A stretch of 64,000 bases of DNA. Source: Asinibacterium sp. OR53 (GTDB lineage: Bacteria; Bacteroidota; Bacteroidia; Chitinophagales; Chitinophagaceae). The stretch lies in the NCBI RefSeq assembly GCF_000515315.1, contig NZ_KI911562.1:3586629-3650628 (forward strand). The letters run 5' to 3'. Positions within the stretch are counted from its first letter, which is position 1, and the number at the start of each line of letters is the position of its first letter. Positions 23,663 to 33,010 of the stretch are shown in pieces. The notes beneath the pieces were generated by a model. That model was not told where the DNA came from, made no database searches, and was given only the letters and a program-made list of their open reading frames with translations. The position numbers and the translations under genes are program-made.

Positions 23663-25549
23663 TCATTGCAGTTCGCTCAACTCGAGCCAACGCATTTCTT
23701 TTTCTTCCAGCAACCGGTTGATCTCGATCATCCGGTTGCTTATTTTTTGCAGTTCTTCAAAAGGCAGTTTAGCGTTGCTCATCTGGTTGGCGAGCGCATG
23801 TTTTTCTTCTTCCAATAAAGGCATTTCTTTTTCCAGCAACTCGAATTCCTTTTTTTCTTTGAAGCCCATTTTCTTTTTAGTCGATGCGGAAGCAATCTGG
23901 GATTGTGCAGCAGGCGTTGTTGCTTTAGACTCCGTTTCTTTTGCAGCAAGCTCTTCCTGCTCTTTCAGCCAAAGCCGGTATTGTGTATAGTTACCGGGAA
24001 AATCGCGTACTTCACCATTACCTTCAAACACAAAGAGATGGTCTACCAGCCTGTCCATAAAATACCGGTCGTGCGAAACAATCATCACACATCCCTGGTA
24101 TTCGCTCAGAAAACGCTCCAGCACTGCCAGCGTGGGCAGGTCGAGGTCATTGGTAGGTTCGTCCAGTACAAGGAAGTTGGGATTGCGGAACAAAATAGTC
24201 AACAATTGCAGTCGCTTCCGTTCACCACCACTCAAAGAAGATAAATAAGTGTACTGTTTATCGGGTGAAAAAAGAAAGAGCTCCAAAAACTGTGCGGCGC
24301 TCATGCTGCCGCCTTTGGCCAGGGGAAAACTTTCGGCAAATGTTTTCACATATTCAATCACCCGAAGGTCTTCTTTGATCACCAACCCCTGCTGTGAAAA
24401 ATTGCCGAATATTACTGTATCGCCTATGTTGATTTTACCGCTGTCGGCAGATTCGATCTGTTGCAAAATGTTCAGGAAAGTAGATTTACCTACACCGTTC
24501 TTACCAATGACACCGATACGTTCTCCTTTGCTGAAGGTATAATCAAACCCTTTCAGGATCGCCAGCTCACCGAATGACTTGTACACTTTTTTCATCTCTA
24601 TCACCTTCCCTCCCAGTCTGCTCATTTTCACCTGTAGTTGTAACTGCGCGTCTTCTATTTTTTGTTTGGCACGGGTTTCTACTTCGTAAAAATTATCCTG
24701 CCGGCTTTTACTTTTGGTAGTACGTGCCTTGGGCTGCTTGCGCATCCATTCCAGTTCCTTGCGGTATTCATTCCGGGCTTTGTCGATACTGGCCTGCTCG
24801 CTTTCCAGGCGGGCCGCTTTCTTCTCCATGTAATTCTCGTAATCGCCTTTGTATACGTACAGGTTCTCACGTTCGAGTTCCCATATTTCATCGCTCACGG
24901 CATCGAGAAAATACCGGTCGTGCGTAACCAGCAGCAACGTAACATTTTCTGCATTCAGGTAATGCTCCAGCCATTCGATCATTTCAACATCGAGGTGGTT
25001 GGTAGGTTCATCCATCATGAGCAAAGTGTGCTTATGCTCAAAACCAATATCGATAAGGGTTTTAGCCAACGCTACGCGTTTGCGTTGCCCGCCGCTCAGT
25101 TCATTCACCGGGTTTTGTAAATGATGGATATTGAGCTTACCCAGTATCTGCTTCACTTTGGCTTCAAAATCCCAGGCGCCGAGATCATCCATCCGGGTAA
25201 TGGCATCTGCTATCTGTATACCGTCTTCTGTTTCCACCGCCGCCTCATATTGCCTGATGGCGAGGATAACGGGATGGTTGAGATGGAAAATATTCTCCAG
25301 TACTGTTTTGTTCTCATCAAAACGCGGGTCCTGCTCAAAAAGGGCGATGGTAACGTCTTTGTGTACCCATAATTTCCCTTCATCAGCCGTTTCCTGTCCG
25401 GCTAAAATGCGCAACAATGTAGATTTGCCCACCCCATTGCGGGCAATCAGCGCCACTTTATCGCCTTCGTTGATGTGAAATGAAATATTACTGAACAGGG
25501 GATTGACACCATAACTCTTGGTGAGCCCTTCGGCCGAAACATAATGCAT
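23663..25549 (-). CDS. ABC-F family ATPase (Uup-like)
   Basis: This 628-residue protein has two ABC ATPase domains and no membrane segments. Domain 1 has Walker A GVGKSTLLRI, signature LSGGQRKRVALAK and Walker B LLMMDEPTNHLD. Domain 2 has GVGKSTFLNI, LSGGERKRLQLL and FLVLDEPTNDLD. An Arg/Lys-rich linker lies between (about 235-310), and a C-terminal coiled coil (about 545-628) resembles that of Uup. ABC-F proteins act on ribosomes or branched DNA. The C-terminal coil argues for Uup over the antibiotic-protection types. Confidence 0.9.
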   Translation of the reverse strand: MHYVSAEGLTKSYGVNPLFSNISFHINEGDKVALIARNGVGKSTLLRILAGQETADEGKLWVHKDVTIALFEQDPRFDENKTVLENIFHLNHPVILAIRQYEAAVETEDGIQIADAITRMDDLGAWDFEAKVKQILGKLNIHHLQNPVNELSGGQRKRVALAKTLIDIGFEHKHTLLMMDEPTNHLDVEMIEWLEHYLNAENVTLLLVTHDRYFLDAVSDEIWELERENLYVYKGDYENYMEKKAARLESEQASIDKARNEYRKELEWMRKQPKARTTKSKSRQDNFYEVETRAKQKIEDAQLQLQVKMSRLGGKVIEMKKVYKSFGELAILKGFDYTFSKGERIGVIGKNGVGKSTFLNILQQIESADSGKINIGDTVIFGNFSQQGLVIKEDLRVIEYVKTFAESFPLAKGGSMSAAQFLELFLFSPDKQYTYLSSLSGGERKRLQLLTILFRNPNFLVLDEPTNDLDLPTLAVLERFLSEYQGCVMIVSHDRYFMDRLVDHLFVFEGNGEVRDFPGNYTQYRLWLKEQEELAAKETESKATTPAAQSQIASASTKKKMGFKEKKEFELLEKEMPLLEEEKHALANQMSNAKLPFEELQKISNRMIEINRLLEEKEMRWLELSELQ

Positions 25550-25683
25550 GCCGCAAAGATACGGTGCTTCGGCAGAACGGGCACCTGCTTACACAACAAG
25601 ACAGCGCCTGTTCAGCACTGCCTCGCCGGTTATGTTCATCAGGATATAAGATATTTCAGCGGAACGAATAGTATGATGCTGTA

Positions 25684-26079
25684 TCAGAATGCCGGGGCCA
25701 CTTGCAATCCCCTGGCCAGCTGGCGCAAACTCCTCTTAGCATGCCAGAGTCGGTACAACCGGATACCCAGCAGCAGCACAATTGTAAACAGGATGTACAG
25801 TAAAACGGAATTGATGAATCCCAGCTTCAAAACCGGTATGACCCCGGTTACCATCAGCACCACGTAAGCTGCCAGGGTAAACAAACCGATCTTGTTGTCG
25901 AGCTGCTGTCCGCCTGTGGCATATCGTTTCACAATCTCCTGTTCTAATTGACGATTCTCCGTTTCCGAGAATTGGTTCATGTGTACTTTGATGATCCTTT
26001 TCTCCATTTTAAACAAGCCGATTTCGTGTGCAATCTGTTCTATATCAGATGCAGTACTGATGATGATTTTCTTTTCCAT
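25684..26079 (-). CDS. Membrane protein with two helices, unknown function
   Basis: This protein has 131 residues from the ATG at 26079. A soluble region of about 65 residues (KIIISTASDIEQIAHEIG, charged helix SETENRQLEQEIVKRY) precedes two membrane helices (about 68-88 and 93-113) and a basic tail. I recognise no family. The longer open frame to 26118 adds 13 residues without merit. It stands alone between the ABC-F gene and an acetyltransferase gene. Confidence 0.55.
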   Translation of the reverse strand: MEKKIIISTASDIEQIAHEIGLFKMEKRIIKVHMNQFSETENRQLEQEIVKRYATGGQQLDNKIGLFTLAAYVVLMVTGVIPVLKLGFINSVLLYILFTIVLLLGIRLYRLWHAKRSLRQLARGLQVAPAF

Positions 26080-26178
26080 AGCGTAGGTGTTGAATATGTC
26101 ATCACGCAAAAGTAGCAAGGCGCCATAGGTTCCACAAGGGGAAAATAACCCATTTTAGCAGCGTGTTTTCCCCCTTTT

Positions 26179-26796
26179 TTACCCTCCGCCCCCCTCAACT
26201 CCCAATTTATCTTCAAGTTTTTCTTTCACGCCCGGCCATTCTTCTTTCACGATGCTCAACACAATGGAATCCCTTCTCCCGCCTTCCGCTTTGGGCATGT
26301 GACTTCTAAGAATACCTTCCGGCTTGCATCCAATGCTTTTCATGGCAGCGATGCTGCGCGCATTGTTGCTATCTGCCCTGAACTCTACCCTTTCCATACC
26401 CATCTCTTCAAAAGCAAATCGCAATAAAAGGTATTTACAGTGTTTGTTCAGCCCCGTTCCCTGGAAAGCTTTGCCATACCAGGTGAAGCCCAATTGCAAC
26501 GTACGATAAGGAAGGTTGATATCATAAAACCGCGTACTGCCGGCATATTGCTGTACACGCTTATCAAAAACAATAAAAGGGTATTCTTTCTGGTTTTCAC
26601 GCCCCATCATGGCCAATTGAATATAATCCTGGAGATTTTTTTCTCCTGCCGCTTTTTGCAATGAAAACTGCCAGATATCGGGCTCATTCTGGGAAAAAAT
26701 GCGCAGATTTGCGCAATCGTTTGCGCTAAGAGGACGCAAGAGCACGCAATCATCCTCCAAAATGTAGTCTTTCGAAAAATCAAATGTGTAATGCAT
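26179..26796 (-). CDS. GNAT acetyltransferase (RimJ/RimL-type)
   Basis: This 205-residue protein has the GNAT_3 pattern of RimL-like enzymes: VLLRPLSANDCANL at the start, YAGSTRFYDIN in the beta4 strand, then LGFTWYGKAFQGTGLNKHCK as the acetyl-CoA pyrophosphate loop, and VEFRADSNNARSIAAMKSIG. It transfers acetyl from CoA to an amine, perhaps an N-terminus or a small molecule. The substrate is not predictable. The gene is divergent from glmS, whose -33 element begins at its start codon. Confidence 0.88.
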   Translation of the reverse strand: MHYTFDFSKDYILEDDCVLLRPLSANDCANLRIFSQNEPDIWQFSLQKAAGEKNLQDYIQLAMMGRENQKEYPFIVFDKRVQQYAGSTRFYDINLPYRTLQLGFTWYGKAFQGTGLNKHCKYLLLRFAFEEMGMERVEFRADSNNARSIAAMKSIGCKPEGILRSHMPKAEGGRRDSIVLSIVKEEWPGVKEKLEDKLGVEGGGG

Positions 26797-26827
26797 TGGA
26801 AATATTTATGGTGTGGAACGATCTTTG
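26796..26827 (+). promoter_or_regulatory. Probable glmS promoter
   Basis: TTG at 26796-26798 and GATCTTTG at 26820-26827 are separated by 21 bases, close to the Bacteroidota pattern of TTG, about 19-21 bases, TAnnTTTG, with one mismatch in the -7 box. The ATG follows 68 bp downstream. Confidence 0.5.
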
Positions 26828-26895
26828 CCCCAAATTGCGAACCATTCTGAGCAGTAAAATAACTAAACTTGTAACCTAATACAACTTAAAAATTT

Positions 26896-28734
26896 ATGTG
26901 TGGAATTGTAGGATATACCGGGCCGAGAGAAGCCTATCCCATCTTATTAAAGGGACTGAAGAGACTGGAATACCGCGGATACGACAGCTCGGGTGTTGCT
27001 TTACTCAACAGCAATGGCCTCAACGTGTATAAGAAAAAAGGAAAGGTAGCCGAGATGGAAGAAGACGTGATGGGTAAAAACACCCACGCACATATTGGTA
27101 TCGGCCACACACGCTGGGCTACACATGGTGAACCCAGCGATCGCAACGCGCATCCGCATCTTTCACAAAGCGGTCAACTGGCTATGATCCACAACGGCAT
27201 CATCGAGAACTACATGCCCATCAAACAGGAACTGATCAACAAAGGCTATACTTTCAAAAGCGATACCGATACCGAAGTATTGCTGAACTTCATTGAAGAC
27301 ATCAAAAAGAACAACAACTGTTCACTGGAAGAAGCCTTGCGTATAGCGCTGAAACGTATCGTTGGCGCCTATTGTATCCTGCTCATCGACCAACACGATC
27401 CTGAAACCATCATCGCAGCAAGAAAGGGCAGTCCGCTTGTGATTGGCATTGGCAAAGGCGAGCATTTCCTCGCCAGCGATGCTTCCCCCATCATCGAATA
27501 TACCAAAGAAGTCGTTTATGTAAACGATTATGAGATCGCTATCGTAAGGCCCGACGAGCTGATCTTAAAGAACCTGGGTAACGAAAAGCAATCACCCTTC
27601 ATTACAAAGCTTGATATGGAACTGGCCGCCATTGAAAAAGGCGGATACGAACATTTCATGTTGAAAGAAATACATGAACAACCGGACACTATTTTCGACT
27701 GTTTACGCGGGCGGTTGCTGCCGCAATCCGGACAGATCATCATGAGCGGAGTAGATAACCATATCGACGCATTGAAAAATGCACAACGTATGCTGATCGT
27801 AGCCTGCGGTACCAGTTGGCATGCCGGCCTGGTAGCCGAATACCAGATAGAAGAATTATGCCGCATTCCTGTAGAAGTGGAATACGCTTCTGAATTCCGG
27901 TACCGCAACCCGGTAGTGAACAAAGGCGATGTAATCATTGCTATTTCACAGAGTGGCGAAACCGCCGATACATTGGTAGCCCTGGAAAGCGCGAAAGCTA
28001 AGGGCGCTTTCATCTTTGGCGTGGTGAATGTGGTAGGCAGCAGCATTGCACGCTTAAGTAATGCAGGCGCTTATACGCATGCCGGCCCGGAGATAGGCGT
28101 TGCCAGTACCAAAGCGTTTACCGGCCAACTCGCCGTGCTCACCATGATGGCACTCAAGATCGGTTATGCAAAAGGATCCATCACCGAAGCGCGTTACCTG
28201 CAATTGATGCGCGAACTGTATGAAGTGCCGGAAAAAGTAAAAGAGATACTGAAAGACACCAGCAATATCCAGCGCATTGCTGCTAAATACAAAGACGCTA
28301 CCGATTTTCTGTTCCTCGGAAGGGGTTATAATTTTCCCATCGCCCTTGAAGGTGCACTCAAACTGAAAGAGATCTCTTATATCCATGCCGAAGGCTACCC
28401 GGCCGCGGAAATGAAACACGGCCCCATTGCACTGGTAGATGAAAAACTGCCGGTGGTTTTTGTTGCCACGAAAGACTCTTATTACGAAAAGATCGTTTCA
28501 AACGTACAGGAGATCAAAGCAAGAAAAGGAAAAGTGATCGCTGTAGCAACGGCCAATGATGAGATCATCCCAGGCATGTCGAACGATATCATGTTCGTTC
28601 CCGATGCAGATGAAGTGATCGCACCCTTGCTGAGTACCATTCCGCTGCAATTGTTGAGTTATTATGTTGGCGTGGCCAAGGGACTGGACGTAGATAAACC
28701 CCGCAACCTGGCCAAGAGTGTTACTGTTGAATAA
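26896..28734 (+). CDS. glmS: Glutamine-fructose-6-phosphate aminotransferase (isomerising)
   Basis: This 612-residue protein has the standard length. It begins MCGIVGYTG, so Cys2 becomes the N-terminal nucleophile of the glutaminase domain (residues 2-220, with HTRWATHGEPSDRNAHPH). Two SIS domains bind fructose-6-phosphate (CGTSWHAGLVAEYQIE, SQSGETADTL, GRGYNFPIALEGALKLKEISY), and it ends DKPRNLAKSVTVE as expected. It makes glucosamine-6-phosphate, the entry to peptidoglycan and lipid A sugars. No glmS ribozyme is seen upstream. The DUF4954 gene starts 20 bp later. Confidence 0.97.
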   Translation: MCGIVGYTGPREAYPILLKGLKRLEYRGYDSSGVALLNSNGLNVYKKKGKVAEMEEDVMGKNTHAHIGIGHTRWATHGEPSDRNAHPHLSQSGQLAMIHNGIIENYMPIKQELINKGYTFKSDTDTEVLLNFIEDIKKNNNCSLEEALRIALKRIVGAYCILLIDQHDPETIIAARKGSPLVIGIGKGEHFLASDASPIIEYTKEVVYVNDYEIAIVRPDELILKNLGNEKQSPFITKLDMELAAIEKGGYEHFMLKEIHEQPDTIFDCLRGRLLPQSGQIIMSGVDNHIDALKNAQRMLIVACGTSWHAGLVAEYQIEELCRIPVEVEYASEFRYRNPVVNKGDVIIAISQSGETADTLVALESAKAKGAFIFGVVNVVGSSIARLSNAGAYTHAGPEIGVASTKAFTGQLAVLTMMALKIGYAKGSITEARYLQLMRELYEVPEKVKEILKDTSNIQRIAAKYKDATDFLFLGRGYNFPIALEGALKLKEISYIHAEGYPAAEMKHGPIALVDEKLPVVFVATKDSYYEKIVSNVQEIKARKGKVIAVATANDEIIPGMSNDIMFVPDADEVIAPLLSTIPLQLLSYYVGVAKGLDVDKPRNLAKSVTVE

Positions 28735-28753
28735 AACAATATAAGCATACTGC

Positions 28754-30979
28754 ATGCCTCAGAACATCATTACCAAATCTCCGCTTGCGGCATTGGGGTA
28801 CGGTTTTATCAAAGACACCTACCTGCCCAAAGGGAAAGATGAATATTACCTGCGCAATAAACAGAACCGCAACGGCATTACATACCGGCAGCTTACCGCT
28901 TATGAGATTGAAATGCTGGTACGCAATGGCAATACCAGCGACAACTGGAATCACTTATTGGTTTCCGATGCGTTCAATCCGGAGTTGGTAAAGAATTGCA
29001 AATTCTTCGGCCTTGTGCGCATTGGCAAGCTGGAGCCCCTTTGTCTCAGTTTCAGCGACCTGCAAACGCCGGTAGGCTTGTACAATTCCACCATCATCAG
29101 TTGCGATTTCGGCGATAATGTGGTAATCAATAATGTAGAATACCTCTCGCATTATATCATTGGCAATGAAGTGATCATTGTGAATGTAAATGAACTGGTA
29201 ACAACGAATCACGCCAAGTTCGGCAACGGCATTGTAAAAGAAGGCGAGCTCGAAGATGTACGGATATGGATGGAGGTCTGCAATGAGAATACCGGCCGGC
29301 GCGTGATGCCTTTCAATGGCATGCTGCCCGGCGATGCCTTTTTATGGAGCCGTTTCAAAAACGATAACGCGCTACAGGAAAAATTCAAAGCATTCACAGA
29401 AGACCGCTTCGATAACAAACGCGGTTATTATGGCAAGATCGGCGACCGTACCGTGATCAAGAACTGTAAGATCATCAAAGATGTATGGGTGGGTACCGAT
29501 GCTTATTTCAAAGGCGCCAACAAGTTAAAAAACCTCACTGTTAATTCGGGGGAAGAAGGACAAACACAAATTGGTGAAGGTTGTGAGATCGTGAATGGTA
29601 TCATCGGTTTCGGATGCCGCATATTCTATGGCGTGAAAGCTGTTCGTTTTATCATGGCTTCTCATTCGCAATTGAAATACGGCGCGCGACTGATCAACTC
29701 ATACCTGGGTAACAATGCCACCATTTCCTGTTGCGAAGTGTTGAACTCACTGATCTTCCCCGCCCATGAACAGCACCACAACAACTCATTTCTTTGTGCA
29801 GCGCTGGTCATGGGACAAAGCAATATCGCCGCAGGCGCTACCATTGGCTCTAACCACAACAGCCGCGGTGCCGATGGCGAGATCATTATGGGGCGCGGAT
29901 TCTGGCCCGGTCTCTGCGTGAGCCTCAAACACAATTCCAGGTTCGCCAGCTTTACCATTCTTGCTAAAGGAGACTATCCTGCCGAGCTTGACATACCTTT
30001 TCCTTTTTCATTGGTGAGCAATGATGTGCATAACGACCGGCTCAACATTATGCCGGGTTACTGGTTCCTATACAATATGTATGCACTGGCCAGGAATGCC
30101 TGGAAATACGTAGACCGAGATAAAAGAACCGAACGCATCCAGCACCTCGAATACGATTACCTGGCGCCCGATACCATCAATGAAATGTTCCATGCACTAC
30201 ACTTGCTGGAAACAGCCACGGGCAATGCTTATTACAAAGTACACCATCCGCAGAAAACAGTTACACAGGAAGATGCCCGGACAACCGGCAAACAACTACT
30301 GCACGGAGATCCAAAACTCGTGAATCAGTTGGAGATCACGATAGAAGGCGTTGAAAACAGCAAGCGAAAAACCATACTTACCAAAGTAACGCAGGCTTAT
30401 ACGTTGTTTACCGATCTCATTTACTATTACGGTATCACACAATTATTACAATTACTGAAACAACAGAAAGCCGCTTCTTTAGAATCATTCATCTCTTCGC
30501 TCCCAGCCAAAACTGTCCGTACCAAATGGACCAATGCCGGCGGCCAGCTCATTGCTGCAGATGAGCTGCAGCAATTAAAAGAAAGAATCAAATCGGGCAG
30601 GATCAGGTCTTGGGATGAAGTACACGATTATTATGCTGCACTGGGCGGCAAATACCCTCAACAAAAAATGAACCACGCCCTGGCATCCCTGGCAGAGATC
30701 ACCGGAAAGCCTTTACGGAAAATCGACAACCACGTTTTTAATAACCTGTTGAACATGGTCATTACTACACAGGAATGGATCACCAAAGCGATTTATGATT
30801 CAAGGGCAAAAGATTATAACAACCCTTTCCGGAAAATGGTGTATGAAGACCTGGCGGAAATGAACGAAGTGATTGGCAAACTGGAAGACAATGGTTTCAT
30901 CAAACAACAACTGGCATCACTTGAGCAGTTCAAGAAAGAAGTAGCCGACATACGGAAAACATACAAATTGAAACCATAA
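28754..30979 (+). CDS. DUF4954 protein with left-handed beta-helix (hexapeptide repeats)
   Basis: This 741-residue protein has a middle section (about 80-420) rich in hexapeptide-repeat-like strands (DNVVINNVEYLSHYIIGNEV, GEGCEIVNGIIGFGCRIFYG, NIAAGATIGSNHNSRGADGE). These resemble the beta-helix of nucleotidyl- and acyl-transferases such as GlmU. Flanking helical regions are specific to the DUF4954 family of Bacteroidota and relatives. No enzyme activity is established. It sits 20 bp after glmS on the same strand, which suggests cotranscription and perhaps a role in amino-sugar metabolism. That link is inference. Confidence 0.8.
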   Translation: MPQNIITKSPLAALGYGFIKDTYLPKGKDEYYLRNKQNRNGITYRQLTAYEIEMLVRNGNTSDNWNHLLVSDAFNPELVKNCKFFGLVRIGKLEPLCLSFSDLQTPVGLYNSTIISCDFGDNVVINNVEYLSHYIIGNEVIIVNVNELVTTNHAKFGNGIVKEGELEDVRIWMEVCNENTGRRVMPFNGMLPGDAFLWSRFKNDNALQEKFKAFTEDRFDNKRGYYGKIGDRTVIKNCKIIKDVWVGTDAYFKGANKLKNLTVNSGEEGQTQIGEGCEIVNGIIGFGCRIFYGVKAVRFIMASHSQLKYGARLINSYLGNNATISCCEVLNSLIFPAHEQHHNNSFLCAALVMGQSNIAAGATIGSNHNSRGADGEIIMGRGFWPGLCVSLKHNSRFASFTILAKGDYPAELDIPFPFSLVSNDVHNDRLNIMPGYWFLYNMYALARNAWKYVDRDKRTERIQHLEYDYLAPDTINEMFHALHLLETATGNAYYKVHHPQKTVTQEDARTTGKQLLHGDPKLVNQLEITIEGVENSKRKTILTKVTQAYTLFTDLIYYYGITQLLQLLKQQKAASLESFISSLPAKTVRTKWTNAGGQLIAADELQQLKERIKSGRIRSWDEVHDYYAALGGKYPQQKMNHALASLAEITGKPLRKIDNHVFNNLLNMVITTQEWITKAIYDSRAKDYNNPFRKMVYEDLAEMNEVIGKLEDNGFIKQQLASLEQFKKEVADIRKTYKLKP

Positions 30980-30991
30980 GAGCAAACAGCA

Positions 30992-32167
30992 TCAGGATTG
31001 ACCTATATCAGGCGCTGGAATAAACAAGAAAAAATAAATCAATACAATACCTGCAGCCATTGCTGAAACCAGGAATGTAGCCATCGCTCCGTATTGAAAC
31101 CAAAGATATCCTGCCAACGCACTCGCCAGCATTGTACAAATGCTTTGAAAACCGGAATAGACACCTATTGCTGTTGCCGTATCTTTCTGACTGGCGATAT
31201 TACTGATCCAGGCTTTGGATATGCCCTCCGTGGCAGCTGCATACACTCCGTATAAAAAGAATAAACCATAAAAAATAAACCTGCTTCGGGAAAAACCCAT
31301 GCCTGAATAAACCACAACAAAAAGGAACAAACCAATCAGGAACATTTTTTTCAATCCAACCTTATCACCCAGGATACCTATTGGAAAGGCGCACACGGCA
31401 AAAATCAAATTGTAAAAGATATATACGGTGATCACCTCACTATCATTCATCCCCGACTGCCTGATCTTTAATAACAAAAAAACATCCGAGCTGTTCGCCA
31501 ATGCAAATACAAGCAGGCCGATCACCAGTCTTTTATATAAAACAGGGCTTATCTTCCAATAATGCAAAAAAGAAAAGAACGCCATTTCCCCTCTATGACC
31601 GATGCTTTTTTTATCCTTTAATAACAAGGAACACAATACTGCCAGTAACCCCGGTGCAAAAGCAATGATGAAAAGAGGTTTGTACTCGCCCGGATGCCAC
31701 TGCAGATACGCAAGCGCCAATAATGGGCCGATGACAGCCCCTACGGTATCCATGGAACGATGAAAGCCGAATATTTTTCCTTTTGTTGCAGGAGTCGCCT
31801 CATCGGACAGTACAGCATCCCTGGCGCCCGTACGCAAACCCTTACCCAGCCTGTCAATAGTTCTGGCAAAAAATATCCAAACGGGTGCAATGAGTAGCGC
31901 CATCATTGGCTTGGATAAAGCGCTTAACGCATACCCCCCTTGCACAAAAGGCATCCGGAGCCCTTTATGATCTGATAACCTGCCGAAATATCCTTTGCTC
32001 AGCCCGGCTATGGCTTCAGCAACACCCTCCAACATTCCGATCAACACAATTGAGAAACCAATGCTTTTGAGGTATAATGGCATTACCGGGTACAACATTT
32101 CACTGGCAATATCTGTTAATAAACTTACCAATGATAAAATCCAAACTGTTCGAGTTATTATTTTCAT
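30992..32167 (-). CDS. MFS transporter, substrate unknown
   Basis: This 391-residue protein has 12 predicted membrane helices. The N-terminal half has SLLTDIASEMLYPVMPLYL in helix 1, GYFGRLSDHKGLRMP (motif A) after helix 2, and IDRLGKGLRTGARDAVLSD between helices 4 and 5. FGFHRSMDTVGAVIGPLLA is typical of a widespread family of predicted exporters. No substrate can be assigned. It is convergent with the DUF4954 gene, with a 12-bp gap. Confidence 0.85.
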   Translation of the reverse strand: MKIITRTVWILSLVSLLTDIASEMLYPVMPLYLKSIGFSIVLIGMLEGVAEAIAGLSKGYFGRLSDHKGLRMPFVQGGYALSALSKPMMALLIAPVWIFFARTIDRLGKGLRTGARDAVLSDEATPATKGKIFGFHRSMDTVGAVIGPLLALAYLQWHPGEYKPLFIIAFAPGLLAVLCSLLLKDKKSIGHRGEMAFFSFLHYWKISPVLYKRLVIGLLVFALANSSDVFLLLKIRQSGMNDSEVITVYIFYNLIFAVCAFPIGILGDKVGLKKMFLIGLFLFVVVYSGMGFSRSRFIFYGLFFLYGVYAAATEGISKAWISNIASQKDTATAIGVYSGFQSICTMLASALAGYLWFQYGAMATFLVSAMAAGIVLIYFFLFIPAPDIGQS

Positions 32168-32280
32168 TCAGTTATATTAGATCAAATCCTCAGCATTACC
32201 ACTTTTGGTTTTCGATAAAATATAAAACGTACCCTCTGTTACCAAATAAATATAACCCTTGTTTTCCGTACGTACAAAAA

Positions 32281-32306
32281 GAAAGCGCCTTGAATAAGGC
32301 GCTTTC
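32281..32306 (-). terminator. Rho-independent terminator
   Basis: GAAAGCGCCTT (32281-32291) and AAGGCGCTTTC (32296-32306) form an 11-bp stem with a GAAT loop. On the minus strand the hairpin is followed by TTTTTG, so it ends the outer-membrane protein gene that stops at 32329. Confidence 0.85.
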
Positions 32307-32328
32307 TCATTTTATGACTCAACTGTAA

Positions 32329-32925
32329 TTAGAACCGGAGTCCTATACCCATCTGGATCTGTTGATTGGTCCATTTATCCTGGTTGCCCACATCGTTCAG
32401 GTTCTTCAGACCGATGTTGTAACGGCCGTAGATACGCAGGAAATTAAAGTTCAATTGTGCACCTCCTACGAGTGAGAAGTCGCCGTCCTTGAACGCCGCT
32501 TGTCCGTTCTGAACAAAGTTTTTATCCTGGTTAATCAGGATACCGAATTGTGGTCCCGCATTCAATGTAAGCATCTTGCCAACATTGTAGCGCAACAAAA
32601 TTGGTATAGCCATGTAATCCAGTTTGATCTTCTCATCCTTACTGGTTGCTGAATTGACGATGGTTGGATACAGGTTATCAAAATTGGTACGCTTGGTAGT
32701 GGTCTGGCTCCACAATACTTCAGGTTGAATACCCCATTTCTTGTTGAAGTCGATTTCTGCAAATGCACCTACGTGATACGACAGATCAAATCCATTATTG
32801 AAGGATTGTCCTGTTATTTTAGTCAGGTTGGTACCTGCTTTCACACCCAGCCTGAATCCGCCTTGTGCAAAGGCGCCTGCTGTAAAAAGAATGAAGGTGG
32901 CTGCTACTAAAAAAATCCTTTTCAT
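32329..32925 (-). CDS. Outer-membrane beta-barrel protein (PorT/OMP_b-brl family)
   Basis: This 198-residue protein has a signal peptide ending GAFAQ (residue 21). The mature part is a typical 8-strand barrel: FRLGVKAGTNLTKITG at the start, WGIQPEVLWSQTTTK, YMAIPILLRYNVGKMLTLNAGPQ, NFLRIYGRYNIGLKNL, and a final strand ending in Phe. This family is abundant in Bacteroidota and individual roles are mostly unknown. The ATG at 32925 gives the signal peptide; the open frame upstream to 32979 is non-specific. Confidence 0.85.
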   Translation of the reverse strand: MKRIFLVAATFILFTAGAFAQGGFRLGVKAGTNLTKITGQSFNNGFDLSYHVGAFAEIDFNKKWGIQPEVLWSQTTTKRTNFDNLYPTIVNSATSKDEKIKLDYMAIPILLRYNVGKMLTLNAGPQFGILINQDKNFVQNGQAAFKDGDFSLVGGAQLNFNFLRIYGRYNIGLKNLNDVGNQDKWTNQQIQMGIGLRF

Positions 32926-33010
32926 AAGTCCCTGTTTTGTTTGATGTATTCTTTTCAATGACCATGCCAGAAATAGCAAGGATATCCTAAAACGTATAAA
33001 TGTCAGTTAC

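Noticed and set aside
26797..26895. glmS ribozyme or riboswitch upstream of glmS
   Set aside because: The leader is under 70 bases with no ribozyme-like core, and this class is mainly known from Firmicutes.
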